Below, piece after piece: positions 8,066-18,175 of a stretch of 64,000 nucleotides of DNA; the first letter of the stretch is position 1, and every line of letters begins with the position of its first letter. The notes under the pieces were generated by a model. The model saw only the letters and a list, made by a program, of their open reading frames with translations, ran no database searches and was not told where the DNA came from. The DNA is from Methylophaga marina. Its GTDB lineage: Bacteria; Pseudomonadota; Gammaproteobacteria; Nitrosococcales; Methylophagaceae. The stretch lies in contig NZ_AP027741.1 in the NCBI RefSeq assembly GCF_030296755.1, positions 2,171,475 to 2,235,474 of the forward strand, given 5' to 3'. A program made the translations under genes and the position numbers.

Positions 8066-11000
8066 ATGACTGTGCATCAACAAATTAAATCCTTACTTGA
8101 GCAACGTATTCTGATTCTAGACGGTGGAATGGGGACGTTGATCCAAAGTTATAAACTGGAAGAAAAAGATTTTCGTGGTGCGCGATTTGCAGATCATCCC
8201 TGTGATGTAAAAGGCAATAACGATCTTTTGTCTTTGACCCAGCCGCAAATTATTCGCGATATCCATCGTGCCTATTTTGAAGCCGGTGCGGATATTGTTG
8301 AAACGAACACCTTTAATGGTACATCAATTGCCATGGCTGATTACCAGATGGAAGATCTGGTGTATGAGTTAAATAAAGTCTCAGCCGAATTAGCTAAAGA
8401 AGTGGCTGATGAATTTACGGCTAACAACCCAGACAAGCCACGTTTTGTCACCGGTGTATTGGGCCCAACTAACCGCACGGCCAGTATCTCTCCTGATGTG
8501 AATAATCCAGGCTTTCGAAATGTCAGTTTTGATGAACTGGTTGATGCATACATGGAAGCCATTCGTGGTTTGGTTGATGGCGGTGCTGATTTGTTGCTGG
8601 TCGAAACGGTGTTTGACACCTTAAATGCCAAAGCCGCCTTGTTTGCGATTGATCAGTTCTGCGAACGAAATGGTGTACATATCCCGGTCATGATTTCAGG
8701 CACGATTACTGATGCCAGTGGTCGTACACTTTCAGGCCAAACGGCCGAAGCATTCTGGAACTCGCTGGCGCATATCCAGCCTCTGAGTATTGGCCTGAAC
8801 TGTGCACTGGGTGCGGAGCAGTTACGTCAGTACGTGGAAGAGTTAGCCAATGTAGTGACTTGTCATATCAGTGCTCACCCCAATGCAGGCTTACCTAATG
8901 AGTTCGGTGAGTATGATGAATCACCAGAAGTCATGGCAGCACAGATTAAAGAATGGGCTGAGTCTGGTTTCTTAAACATTGTCGGTGGCTGTTGCGGTAC
9001 CGCCCCTGCTCATATCAAAGCGATTGCTGATGCAGTAGAGGGTATTCATCCTCGTCAGCCAAAGAAGAATCTACATCACTGCCGATTGAGTGGTTTAGAA
9101 CCCCTGAATATCACCCCTGACAGTTTATTTGTGAATGTAGGCGAACGGACCAATGTCACGGGCTCGGCGCGTTTCGCCAAGCTAATCAAAGAAGGCGACT
9201 ACGATACGGCACTGGAAGTGGCACGTCAGCAAGTAGAAAACGGTGCTCAAATCATTGACATCAATATGGATGAGGGCATGCTGGACTCGAAAGAGGCCAT
9301 GGTCACCTTCCTTAACTTACTCGCTGCTGAACCAGATATCAGCCGTGTGCCTATCATGATTGACTCATCTAAATGGGACGTTATCGAGGCAGGTCTGAAA
9401 TGTATTCAAGGTAAAGGCATTGTTAACTCCATCAGCCTGAAAGAGGGTGAAGATAAATTTATCGAACAGGCTAAATTGGTTCGCCGTTATGGTGCAGCGG
9501 TGATTGTAATGGCCTTTGATGAAGTCGGTCAGGCCGATACACGTGAACGTAAGCTGGAAATTTGTCGACGTTCCTATGAGGTGCTGACAGAGAAAGTTCA
9601 TTTCCCACCAGAAGATATCATCTTCGATCCCAACATCTTTGCCGTCGCCACAGGTATTGAAGAGCATAATAATTACGCCGTCGATTTTATTGAGGCTGTT
9701 CACGATATTAAACAAAGTCTGCCACATGCGCTGATCAGTGGTGGTGTTTCCAACGTCTCATTCTCATTCCGTGGTAACAATCCGGTGCGTGAAGCGATTC
9801 ATGCGGTTTTCCTCTACCACGCGATTAAAGCGGGCATGGATATGGGGATTGTTAATGCTGGCCAGCTGGCTATCTATGATGATCTGCCTGAAGAATTGCG
9901 TGAAGCCGTAGAAGATGTCGTGCAAAACCGCCGTGAAGATTCTACTGACCGATTGCTGGAACTCGCCGAAAAATACAAAGGCGAAGGTGGCAGTGTGGCT
10001 AAGCAGGAAGACTTGGCCTGGCGTGAGCTACCTGTCGTCAAGCGTCTTGAGCATGCTTTGGTAAAAGGCATTGCGGATTATGTTGAAGACGATACAGAAG
10101 AAGCACGCCAACAATTTGCCAAACCACTGGAAGTGATTGAAGGGCCGTTGATGGACGGTATGAACGTGGTCGGTGACTTGTTTGGTGAAGGTAAGATGTT
10201 TTTACCGCAAGTGGTCAAATCTGCCCGTGTAATGAAAAAAGCAGTCGCTTATCTGATGCCTTTCATTGAAGCGGCTAAAGAAGAAGGCGATACCAGCAAA
10301 AATAACGGCAAGATTTTGATGGCCACCGTCAAAGGTGACGTTCATGATATCGGTAAAAATATCGTGGGCGTGGTCCTGCAATGTAATAACTTTGAAGTTA
10401 TAGATCTTGGCGTGATGGTGCCAGCGCAGAAAATTCTGGATACGGCACGCGAAGAAAAAGTCGATATTATCGGCTTGTCTGGTCTGATTACGCCATCACT
10501 TGATGAAATGGTGCATGTCGCGAAAGAAATGGAGCGACTAGGCATGGAAACTCCACTGATGATTGGTGGGGCTACCACTTCCTTAATCCATACCGCCGTG
10601 AAAATTGAACCGAACTATCATGGCTGCAGTATCTATGTAAAAGACGCGTCACGTGCTGTGGGTGTGGCTCAGCGTTTAGTCACCAAAGATACACGTGATG
10701 CCTTTATTGCTGATCTGAAAAAAGACTATGAAGAGAAGCGTTCAAGACATAAGGGACGTAAGAGCAGTCGACGTCAATTAAGTATTACTGAAGCACGAGC
10801 GAATAAAACCAAGATTGACTGGGCCGCTTATCAACCAACCAAACCTGCTAAATTGGGTCTGGAGGTGTTTGATGACTATCCTCTGGCTGAATTGGTGGAT
10901 CGCATTGATTGGACGCCTTTTTTCCAATCCTGGGAGCTGGCTGGCAAGTACCCCCGTATTCTGACCGACGAAGTGGTTGGCGAGCACGCCACACATCTAT

Positions 11001-11764
11001 TTGAAGATGCACAAAAAATGTTGCAGCAAATCGTCGATGAGAAATGGCTGACAGCCAAAGCGGTCATTGGCCTTTTTGCGGCGAATAGCGTGAATGACGA
11101 TGATATTGAAGTGTATCGTGACGATAGCCGTGATGAGGTATTGATGACGTTGCATAGCTTGCGTCAACAAACCGAGCGTCCACCTGGTCGTCCAAATGCC
11201 GCTTTAGCCGATTTTATCGCGCCAAAAGATACGGGCGTCAATGATTATATTGGGGCGTTTGCCGTAACGGCAGGCATTGGCATTGATGAGCACGTTGCAC
11301 GCTTTGAAGAAGATCATGACGACTATCACAGCATTATGCTGAAAGCGCTGGCGGATCGTCTGGCAGAAGCCTTTGCAGAACGCATGCATGAACGGGTTCG
11401 AAAAGAATTCTGGGGTTATGCTAAAGAAGAGCAATTAGACAATGATGCCTTGATTGATGAGAAATATCAGGGCATTCGTCCGGCACCAGGTTATCCTGCC
11501 TGTCCGGATCATACTGAGAAAGGTCTGTTATGGGAGCTGATTGATCCTGTTACCCATGCCGATATGACCATTACAGAAAGTTATGCCATGTTGCCAACTG
11601 CCGCTGTCAGTGGGTTCTATTTTGCCCACCCTGAGTCACGTTATTTTGGCTTGGGTAAAATCGACCAGGATCAGGTGGAAGACTATGCTGAGCGAAAAGG
11701 TTGGGATAAACAAACAGCTGAACGTTGGTTGGGACCGGCATTATCTTATGATGGAGATGACTAA
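8066..11764 (+). CDS. metH: Cobalamin-dependent methionine synthase
   Basis: Transfers a methyl group from methyltetrahydrofolate through cobalamin to homocysteine, giving methionine. The 1232-residue length is the full four-module form. The homocysteine domain (1-325) has zinc-ligand cysteines in GLNCALG and GGCCGT. The pterin-binding domain (about 350-620) has [11 protein letters not shown]. The cobalamin cap and Rossmann domains (about 650-895) have DVHDIGK, whose His ligates cobalt, and the SGL motif. The SAM-binding reactivation domain (900-1232) has [12 protein letters not shown]. The start has GGGA 13-16 bases upstream, in the loop of a small CAGAT/ATCTG hairpin (8045-8059). The stop overlaps the slyX ATG by one base (TAATG). 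Confidence 0.98.
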   Translation: MTVHQQIKSLLEQRILILDGGMGTLIQSYKLEEKDFRGARFADHPCDVKGNNDLLSLTQPQIIRDIHRAYFEAGADIVETNTFNGTSIAMADYQMEDLVYELNKVSAELAKEVADEFTANNPDKPRFVTGVLGPTNRTASISPDVNNPGFRNVSFDELVDAYMEAIRGLVDGGADLLLVETVFDTLNAKAALFAIDQFCERNGVHIPVMISGTITDASGRTLSGQTAEAFWNSLAHIQPLSIGLNCALGAEQLRQYVEELANVVTCHISAHPNAGLPNEFGEYDESPEVMAAQIKEWAESGFLNIVGGCCGTAPAHIKAIADAVEGIHPRQPKKNLHHCRLSGLEPLNITPDSLFVNVGERTNVTGSARFAKLIKEGDYDTALEVARQQVENGAQIIDINMDEGMLDSKEAMVTFLNLLAAEPDISRVPIMIDSSKWDVIEAGLKCIQGKGIVNSISLKEGEDKFIEQAKLVRRYGAAVIVMAFDEVGQADTRERKLEICRRSYEVLTEKVHFPPEDIIFDPNIFAVATGIEEHNNYAVDFIEAVHDIKQSLPHALISGGVSNVSFSFRGNNPVREAIHAVFLYHAIKAGMDMGIVNAGQLAIYDDLPEELREAVEDVVQNRREDSTDRLLELAEKYKGEGGSVAKQEDLAWRELPVVKRLEHALVKGIADYVEDDTEEARQQFAKPLEVIEGPLMDGMNVVGDLFGEGKMFLPQVVKSARVMKKAVAYLMPFIEAAKEEGDTSKNNGKILMATVKGDVHDIGKNIVGVVLQCNNFEVIDLGVMVPAQKILDTAREEKVDIIGLSGLITPSLDEMVHVAKEMERLGMETPLMIGGATTSLIHTAVKIEPNYHGCSIYVKDASRAVGVAQRLVTKDTRDAFIADLKKDYEEKRSRHKGRKSSRRQLSITEARANKTKIDWAAYQPTKPAKLGLEVFDDYPLAELVDRIDWTPFFQSWELAGKYPRILTDEVVGEHATHLFEDAQKMLQQIVDEKWLTAKAVIGLFAANSVNDDDIEVYRDDSRDEVLMTLHSLRQQTERPPGRPNAALADFIAPKDTGVNDYIGAFAVTAGIGIDEHVARFEEDHDDYHSIMLKALADRLAEAFAERMHERVRKEFWGYAKEEQLDNDALIDEKYQGIRPAPGYPACPDHTEKGLLWELIDPVTHADMTITESYAMLPTAAVSGFYFAHPESRYFGLGKIDQDQVEDYAERKGWDKQTAERWLGPALSYDGDD

Positions 11765-11982
11765 TGACGGTAAATGAGAATGACATTATTGATCTTCAAA
11801 CGCGTTTAGCATTCCAGGATGGTTTGCTGGAAGACTTGAATCAAGTGATTATTGGCCAGCAAGATCAAATTTCTCGCTTAGAACTTGCCATTGAAACCTT
11901 AAAGGTGCAAATGCGTACTATGCAGACCTCAATGCATCAGAGTAATAATGGTCAGGAACATGAGATACCACCGCATTATTGA
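11764..11982 (+). CDS. slyX: SlyX family protein
   Basis: A 72-residue protein that is nearly all one amphipathic, coiled-coil helix (residues 5-55, heptad-like L/I spacing), ending in the PPHY C-terminus characteristic of SlyX. The molecular role of SlyX is not known. Its ATG overlaps the metH stop codon by one base (TAATG), so it is probably translated by re-initiation. The stop is 10 bases before tmcA, making a three-gene operon metH-slyX-tmcA. Confidence 0.9.
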   Translation: MTVNENDIIDLQTRLAFQDGLLEDLNQVIIGQQDQISRLELAIETLKVQMRTMQTSMHQSNNGQEHEIPPHY

Positions 11983-11992
11983 ACCATAAAGT

Positions 11993-14026
11993 ATGTCACT
12001 GCCACAGCGTCACTGTTGGATCATACAAGGCGATACCGAATGGCTTTATCAGCAGGCATACGCTTTGTACCAGTCTGTGTCGTCATCAAGCTGTTTTTGG
12101 TTAAGTGATGCTGAACACACCAATCAGGCAGTGCATGTTAAACAGGCTCACCAGCATTTAGGGCAAGAGTGTGAGTTATTACTTTTTGAGGTAAGCAATA
12201 AGTTTGATGCCGATGCCTTCGGCACAGTCGTTGGCTGTGTCAAAGCTGGTGGCACTGTCGTTATTTTATTAAACAGTACATTATCATCGACCCGATGGTT
12301 GAGACGATTTCTTCGAACTGCAACTGACTTTCCAGCAATTCAACAATTCCATCAGCCGCAGTCTTTACCCTCTATATCCAAATTACACGCTAAGAATATA
12401 ACCACCACTATTATCGAGCCCACACAAGAGCAAGAGCAGGCGATAGCGTTGGTTCAGAGGGTAGTCACGGGGCATCGCCGTCGCCCGTTAGTGTTAACAG
12501 CGGATCGAGGTCGGGGGAAAAGTGCCTTATTGGGCATGGCTGCCGCTGAGTTGCTCAAAGCTGGAAAACAACATGTCCTGGTCACAGCACCAAGCTCGGC
12601 TAATATCCAGACGTTACTCTTTCATGCCCATCAGCAATTACCATCAAGTAAGTTAAGTGCAATATCAGTGACATGGCAGGATGCCATGATTGAATTTATG
12701 GCACCAGATGCCATTTTACAGGCACAACCGACTACTGATTTATTGATCATCGATGAAGCTGCTGCTATCCCAGCTAATATGTTGGAGCAATACCTGATTC
12801 AATATTCGCGTTTGGTGTTCAGCTCAACTATCCATGGTTATGAAGGCACCGGGCGAGGGTTTGCTTTACGGTTTTATAAAACACTGGATAAGTTAGCACC
12901 GGACTGGCGAGCTTTAAGCCTAAAACAGCCTATCCGCTGGGATGAGGGAGATATCGTTGAGCAGTTCTCTTTTGCGGCTTTATTACTGGATGCTGAGCCG
13001 ATTGATAGGCAAGAGATTGACGATGCAACCCTAAATGAGCTGAACTATGTTCAGCTTGAACAAGGGCAGTTATTAAATGATGAAAGTCTGCTCAGGCAAG
13101 TCTTCGGTTTAATGGCTTTGGCGCATTATCGTACACGACCTTCTGATTTACAGATGTTATTGGACCAGCCTGATATACGAATAGGTGTTTTACGTTTTCA
13201 GGGTAAAGTCGTCGCCACACTGTGGACTATCGCAGAACCGCAGCTTGAGGACACGCTTGCTCAGGCTGTTTATGACGGTCAACGGCGGTTGAAAGGCCAT
13301 TTGCTGCCACAATCTTTATTAGTGCATACGGGAATCATTGATGCGGCACAGTGTGACTATCAGCGTATTAGTCGTATAGCGGTACACCCTGACTTTCAGC
13401 AGAAAGGTTGGGGACAGTATTTATTAAAATGCGCTGTTGCCGAAATGACTGATGACACCGATGTGGTGGGAGTGAGTTTTGCGATGTCGGAGGATTTGTT
13501 ACATTTCTGGCACAAAGCCGGATTTGAAGCTGTTCGGCTGGGTCAACATCGCGATGAAGTGTCCGGTAGTTTATCGGTGATGATGTTAAAAGCACTGACA
13601 CCAAGTGGTCAGACTTTGGTTGAGAAGGCCCGTAAAATATTAGCTTGTCAGTGGTCGTTTTTATTAAGCAGACAATGGGATGAGCTGGATGCTGAGTCGG
13701 TAATTCAGATTAGCCAGACACTGCTTGATGATGAAACATTCAGTATTGATGTGTTGCCGCAGATACAGAGTTTTGCATTCAAGCAGCGTCCTTATGAGTC
13801 CTCGGAGTGGGCGTTATGGCAGTGGTTCAGGTCTCAACTATCCAGCCCAGGATTTGAACAGTTACATAAAGAGCAGCAACAATTATTAATTATGTTGATT
13901 CTGCAAGGTTTACCATTTGATAAAGCCGCTAAGCAACTCAAACTATCAGGTCGAAAACAGCTAATTACACAATTAAGAAAAGCGGTAAGTCAATTACTCG
14001 ATATCGAAGCAGATATTAATTCATAA
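11993..14026 (+). CDS. tmcA: tRNA(Met) cytidine acetyltransferase TmcA
   Basis: Forms N4-acetylcytidine at the wobble position of elongator tRNA-Met, using acetyl-CoA and ATP. The 677-residue protein has the full layout: an N-terminal DUF1726-like domain (1-130), and a RecD-like helicase module with Walker A (TADRGRGKSALLG, about residue 164) and Walker B (LLIIDEAAAIP). A GNAT acetyltransferase core follows (RIAVHPDFQQKGWGQYLL, about residues 460-477), then a C-terminal tRNA-binding helical domain. It is third in the metH-slyX-tmcA run. Its 3' end overlaps the convergent permease gene by 11 bases. Confidence 0.95.
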   Translation: MSLPQRHCWIIQGDTEWLYQQAYALYQSVSSSSCFWLSDAEHTNQAVHVKQAHQHLGQECELLLFEVSNKFDADAFGTVVGCVKAGGTVVILLNSTLSSTRWLRRFLRTATDFPAIQQFHQPQSLPSISKLHAKNITTTIIEPTQEQEQAIALVQRVVTGHRRRPLVLTADRGRGKSALLGMAAAELLKAGKQHVLVTAPSSANIQTLLFHAHQQLPSSKLSAISVTWQDAMIEFMAPDAILQAQPTTDLLIIDEAAAIPANMLEQYLIQYSRLVFSSTIHGYEGTGRGFALRFYKTLDKLAPDWRALSLKQPIRWDEGDIVEQFSFAALLLDAEPIDRQEIDDATLNELNYVQLEQGQLLNDESLLRQVFGLMALAHYRTRPSDLQMLLDQPDIRIGVLRFQGKVVATLWTIAEPQLEDTLAQAVYDGQRRLKGHLLPQSLLVHTGIIDAAQCDYQRISRIAVHPDFQQKGWGQYLLKCAVAEMTDDTDVVGVSFAMSEDLLHFWHKAGFEAVRLGQHRDEVSGSLSVMMLKALTPSGQTLVEKARKILACQWSFLLSRQWDELDAESVIQISQTLLDDETFSIDVLPQIQSFAFKQRPYESSEWALWQWFRSQLSSPGFEQLHKEQQQLLIMLILQGLPFDKAAKQLKLSGRKQLITQLRKAVSQLLDIEADINS

Positions 14027-15217
14027 GCAGTTTGACTATCACCCCACCAACTAACCAGATACCTGATAAAGCAACAAGTGTATTCATTACAACTTTTCCT
14101 AAAGAAAGTGACGTCCGATGATGGTGACCTGATTGTGACTGTTTCCAGTTATAAAACAGATAGCTTGAGATAAGTAAAAAGCCAATATTTAAAAAGAAAT
14201 TATAGTTGAGTTTGAAATGGTCTTGCTCAGCAGGTGATGACCAGTTTTCAGGATTAGGTAATACATCAAATAATTGAAAGCCATAATGAAGTAACAGTGA
14301 TGTTATTACCAGGCAGATAAACAGCATCATAAGGATGAATAGGGCCATTTTCCAACCGTAATATTTGGCATTAATACGAAGTACTGGCAGAACGACCATA
14401 TCAGAAAAAATAAAAGCCATCACACCAGCGAAAGCCACCCCTTGGCCGTACAAAACAGCAGCCAGAGGAATATTCCCCATTGAGCCAATGAAAGTGAAAA
14501 AAGCAGCAACTGGACCCACTAATGTTTGTTGTAAGACTGACCAGAAGTCTGGATTGTCTGTGCCTGCGCCGATGAACAGCCATTGAAAAAAGCATCAGGA
14601 ACAAAAGCGGAGATAATACCGGCAACCGTAAAGCCAATCAGCACATCTTTCCATACCATTTGCCATTCCATGACATATTTCTGACTGATTTGTTGCCAGA
14701 TATCTCGGCTAAACAGCCGTGACCAGGTATGTCCCTCAGATTCATTTGCCTGCATATCCTCAGATTGATTATCACGAGCCTGCTTTATCAGGGATTTAGG
14801 GTTGGTTAAGTAAATAAACAACCAAGCGATCAGAATTAATAGAATTGCGCCTAGGTATTCACCAATAACAAATTGCCAGCCTAGAAAAATGGCGATGACA
14901 AAACCCAGTTCAATAACCAGATTCGTTGAAGCCAGCATATAAGCCATAGAAGCGGCGAAAGTGGCGCCTTTTTGAAATAAGGCACGTGTGGTGGACAAAG
15001 CAGCAAAACTGCATGAGCTAGATATAAAGCCGAATAGTGTGCCTGTAGATATAGATTTAAGATCATCGCCTCCCATAAGCTTTCGCATTTCTTTTCGAGA
15101 GACCATGACTTGAATAATACTGCTGACGATGTAGCCAAATATAAATGCCCACAAGGCCATCCAGAAAAAACCAAGACTGGTTAGAGAGGCTTCAGACCAT
15201 TTTTCCAATAGTTGCAA
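14016..15217 (-). CDS. Permease, ArsP/YraQ (DUF318) family, one frameshift
   Basis: An integral membrane protein with two bundles of about four to five helices joined by a charged cytoplasmic loop (about 155-195). The first half carries the family signature FGFISSSCSFAALSTTRALF; the second half repeats the pattern with FTFIGSMGNIPLAAVLYG. ArsP_1-type permeases export organoarsenicals or unknown solutes. The frame breaks at 14586-14591, an A6 run (T6 in the sense strand). One more base joins the two halves as FFQWLFIGAGTDNPDFW and gives 400 residues. Translation likely starts at TTG 15217, with GGGGAG well placed upstream. It is last in the pfkB-Rieske-permease run. Confidence 0.82.
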
Positions 15218-15251
15218 AATAATCTCCCCTAGAAGGTATAAATCTACCGTA

Positions 15252-15598
15252 TCAGGAGATGGAAATAAGGTAAACCTCGCCCGATGCTAAAACCTTAATA
15301 TTAAGCGGTGTGAGACTTTCCCCCGGCAGGGGCCTGAAAAGCAGTAACCGTCTTCCAGTTGAAACAAAGCACCGTGAGTTGAACATTGGATATGTGTTCC
15401 TTCCAGCGACATAAACTGATCGGGTTGCCAGTTCAGTGGGATACCTAAATGAGGACAAAAATTTAAATAAGCTCGCACCTCACCATCTTGTTTCAGTAAA
15501 AAACAGTCCAGTGTTTTATCGTCTTCCAGCTCAATGTTAAACCCCCGCGTTTGGTATTCCTTGAGCTCATTTTTATTACAAAGATAGATTTCTGTCAT
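15252..15598 (-). CDS. Rieske [2Fe-2S] protein, one frameshift
   Basis: A small soluble Rieske ferredoxin-like protein. The two cluster-binding motifs are CPH (C48, H50) and CSTH (C72, H75). A third conserved region, SGPCRGESLTPLNIKV, follows as in Rieske ferredoxins. Adding one base to the C5 run at 15320-15324 (G5 in the sense strand) restores this ending and gives 115 residues; as written, the frame goes off after GPCRG. Its ATG overlaps the stop of the PfkB kinase gene (ATGA), so the two are translationally coupled. The partner reaction is unknown. The permease gene follows 34 bases on. Confidence 0.85.
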
Positions 15599-16454
15599 AA
15601 CGGTAATAAATTCTCCAGTCCTTCCTGGCCACATTTTTTGCCTGCCAGGCGACAAGCAAATGAAAGTGTCTCTTCATCAGTTAGTTGTTTTATCATTCCA
15701 GAAATGATGCCGGCATTAAATGTATCTCCGGCGGCGAGCGTATCAATCACGTCGTTAGGAGGGAAAGCTGGACTAAAAATGAGCACATCATGGTTTTTTA
15801 ACCAAGCCCCTGTTTCACCCCAGGTACAAGTCATAAGACTCGGCAGGGATAAACTCTGAAGAAACAGCTCAGCGGAGTCATATCCCTGACTAAGCACATA
15901 AGGTTTAGAGAATAACAGTACATCTGCCAGAGGAAACAGTTTTTCTATACCTTCACGTGGTTTCTCTATTTCCAGAGAACAAGGTAAGTGTGGGTAATGT
16001 GTTTTTAACCATCGCAGCATTTTGTCGAGCTCATCGACATTTCTACCTTCAAAATGAATCCAGTCAAAGCCAGCCAGATCTTGCTGTGAAAAAAGTGAAA
16101 ATCCAGCTCGGGACAATCACGGTAGTGCACGATGGTGCGACTGCCTGTTGACTTGCTCACCGTGATGTAAGAGGTCGGTAACTTACCTGTAGAGAGTTGC
16201 TTACAGAATCGATAGCTGATCTGATGAACGTCTAGATCGTGTTTAACAATAGCGGCATCGCTTTCGTCAATCAACACGCCAGACCAGGCGCATTGATGGC
16301 CTAACTGACTGAGAACGACCAGTGTATTTGTCGCATTTCCACCACGTCGAATACTCTGGCTGATAGCTCTGATCTCATCATCTTCGTGAGGATAGCCGTT
16401 AACACGGTTGATGATATCTATGGTGGCGATACCGACAGCTAAAATATTTGCCAT
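15595..16454 (-). CDS. PfkB family carbohydrate kinase (ketohexokinase-like), one frameshift
   Basis: A ribokinase-fold sugar kinase. The N-terminus MANILAVGIATIDIINRV and the RRGGNATNT turn are the substrate-side PfkB motif. Near the C-terminus, DTLAAGDTFNAGI carries the catalytic Asp and the anion hole. The pattern is closest to ketohexokinase-like PfkB members, but the sugar cannot be fixed. Adding one base at the A6 run 16089-16094 joins the two parts (PELDFHFFSQQDLAGFDW) and gives 286 residues. The ATG at 16454 follows a strong hairpin and has no clear Shine-Dalgarno. It is downstream of adk and coupled to the Rieske gene by an ATGA overlap. Confidence 0.85.
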
Positions 16455-16463
16455 AAAGTGAAG

Positions 16464-16481
16464 CCGGCCCTTTAGGGCCGG
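16464..16481. repeat. Strong hairpin between adk and the PfkB kinase gene
   Basis: CCGGCCC (16464-16470) pairs with GGGCCGG (16475-16481) around TTTA. It lies in the 43-base gap, 9 bases from the kinase start codon on the minus strand. There is no T-run on the minus strand, so it is more likely an RNA-processing or translation-limiting hairpin than a terminator. Confidence 0.6.
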
Positions 16482-16497
16482 TATCTGTGTTGATGGA

Positions 16498-17145
16498 TTA
16501 GATGTTATCGAAAACAGCACCGACGGCATTGGTGATTTCATCAATATCACCTGTGCCAGGAATGGCGTGAAGCTTATGCTGTCTTTGATAGTAACCAATT
16601 AATGGCGCAGTCTGTTCTTCGTATACTTTCAGACGATTACCAATGGTTTCTTCATTATCATCAGCGCGCTGAAATAATTCGCCGCCACAGCTATCACATT
16701 GGTCTTCTTTTTTAGGTGGTGACAGGTGGATATTATAAATGGCACCACAGTCTTTACAGGTACGACGACCAGTTAAACGTTGCATTAACTCTTCAAAAGG
16801 CACGTCCAGTAACACAACACCCTGCAAAGGTTGGCCTAATTGCTCAAGCATGCTGTCTAAGGCTTCTGCCTGGGCAATATTGCGTGGGAATCCATCAAGA
16901 ATGTAACCATCTTGAGCATCTTCTTCTGATAAACGCTCGCGAATCAGACCGATAACAATATCATCCGATACCAGAGCACCCGCATCCATCGCGCTTTTGG
17001 CTTGTTTGCCTAACTCTGATCCCGCTTTTACTGCCGCACGCAGTAAATCACCCGTAGAGATTTGTGGAATATTGAATTTCTTTGATAACACAACGCCTTG
17101 TGTGCCTTTACCGGAGCCTGGGGCACCGAGAAGAACCGTTCTCAT
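16498..17145 (-). CDS. adk: Adenylate kinase
   Basis: Balances adenine nucleotides by the reaction AMP + ATP = 2 ADP in the cytoplasm. The 215-residue protein is the long-lid type. The P-loop GAPGSGKGT is at residues 7-15, the AMP-binding STGDLLR near 30, and DGFPRN near 85. The lid (about 122-160) carries a four-cysteine zinc-type site, CKDC and CDSC, unlike the zinc-free E. coli enzyme. The HDOD gene ends 37 bases upstream and the PfkB kinase starts 43 bases downstream. Confidence 0.98.
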   Translation of the reverse strand: MRTVLLGAPGSGKGTQGVVLSKKFNIPQISTGDLLRAAVKAGSELGKQAKSAMDAGALVSDDIVIGLIRERLSEEDAQDGYILDGFPRNIAQAEALDSMLEQLGQPLQGVVLLDVPFEELMQRLTGRRTCKDCGAIYNIHLSPPKKEDQCDSCGGELFQRADDNEETIGNRLKVYEEQTAPLIGYYQRQHKLHAIPGTGDIDEITNAVGAVFDNI

Positions 17146-17182
17146 TGTTAGCCTCTTAAATAGATTAATTTTATGTTGAACT

Positions 17183-18034
17183 CTAATGCTCAGTCATCAT
17201 AACGGATTCCAAACGCTGGATTTGTTTGGCAACCTGCCTGAGTAAATCCGGAATTTGGTATTCATTCAAGCCCAGCAAATCCCAAGCTGCTGGGTCTAGC
17301 GGAGGAACATGGCTGTCGCCACTATGTCCGAAGGGCACGGAAGATACCAAGATGTCGGCAATATGTACAACTGCTGCATCAATCAAGAACTCATCCGCAT
17401 CGGAAGGAGAGTGGTGATAACGTGCGACTTCCTGAAGTGATTTTGGCAGACGCCAGGCTTTAGTCAGTGCTTCACCTACGTGAGTATGATCAAACCCCAT
17501 TGCCCGCTGCTCGGCTTCAAAAATAATTTCATGGCCAAACTCAGCACTGTTAATCGCTTCACGCGCTAGTTCGGGGACTGTCTGATAAATAACCAAACTA
17601 CCAATATTGTGAAGCAGGCCGGCAATAAAAAAACGCTCACTCGAACGTTGGCCACATTCTTCAGCCAACAGCTTGCTGGCAATCGCACTGGCAAAACTAT
17701 GGCGCCAAAACTCATTCATATTGATCAATGAGGTAGGAATGCCTCTGAATGAATTCAGTACCGATGTCGCTAGAATTAGATTAGTCAGCTCACGTGTACC
17801 TATAATGGTGATGGCTCGCGAGATTGTATTTATTTGAGAGGGAAAGCCATAAAAAGGGCTGTTCACGATTTTTAACAGACGTGTTGCTAATGCCGGATCG
17901 GTATTAATGACCGCACTGATATCATCGATACTACTATCGGGGTCTTCCATTAGCTCATTGAGCTGTGTGTAAGTAGTGGGTGGTGAAACGAGTTCCAGTG
18001 ATTTGTTGACCAGTGATTCAGCTGTGAGGCTCAT
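17183..18034 (-). CDS. HDOD domain protein
   Basis: A 283-residue protein almost entirely formed by one HDOD domain (about 15-215), a catalytically altered relative of HD phosphohydrolases. The helical pattern INTDPALATRLLKIVNSPFYG and the later AGLLHNIG are typical. Stand-alone HDOD proteins act in signalling, often tied to cyclic-di-GMP, stress or motility; the exact role here is unknown. Its ATG overlaps the stop of the 47-residue gene upstream (ATGA), which implies coupled translation. adk follows. Confidence 0.88.
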   Translation of the reverse strand: MSLTAESLVNKSLELVSPPTTYTQLNELMEDPDSSIDDISAVINTDPALATRLLKIVNSPFYGFPSQINTISRAITIIGTRELTNLILATSVLNSFRGIPTSLINMNEFWRHSFASAIASKLLAEECGQRSSERFFIAGLLHNIGSLVIYQTVPELAREAINSAEFGHEIIFEAEQRAMGFDHTHVGEALTKAWRLPKSLQEVARYHHSPSDADEFLIDAAVVHIADILVSSVPFGHSGDSHVPPLDPAAWDLLGLNEYQIPDLLRQVAKQIQRLESVMMTEH

Positions 18035-18174
18035 GTTTGCTCCTCCTGCTCATTTTCCAAGTCTAACTGCATTTCATACAGTGCTTTCATGAGGGGGTGA
18101 CTCAGATCAACATAGCGAAAGCGTTCATCACGCTCTTCGCGTTGGGCTTCAGTTAATTCAATGGTGTCTGCCAT
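18031..18174 (-). CDS. Small charged protein of 47 residues, unknown function
   Basis: A short gene filling the space between sppA and the HDOD gene. It starts 1 base after the sppA stop and ends in an ATGA overlap with the HDOD start. It reads MADTIELTEAQREERDERFR, a central YVDLSHPLMKALYEM, and a Glu-rich end; about half of its residues are charged and it looks helical. I recognise no family. The tight fit on both sides argues that it is a real, translated gene whose product may work with the HDOD protein. Confidence 0.65.
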   Translation of the reverse strand: MADTIELTEAQREERDERFRYVDLSHPLMKALYEMQLDLENEQEEQT

Positions 18175-18175
18175 A

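Noticed and set aside
9365..9727. A 120-codon open frame antisense to metH
   Set aside because: It lies wholly within the certain metH gene, with no ribosome site or recognisable product.
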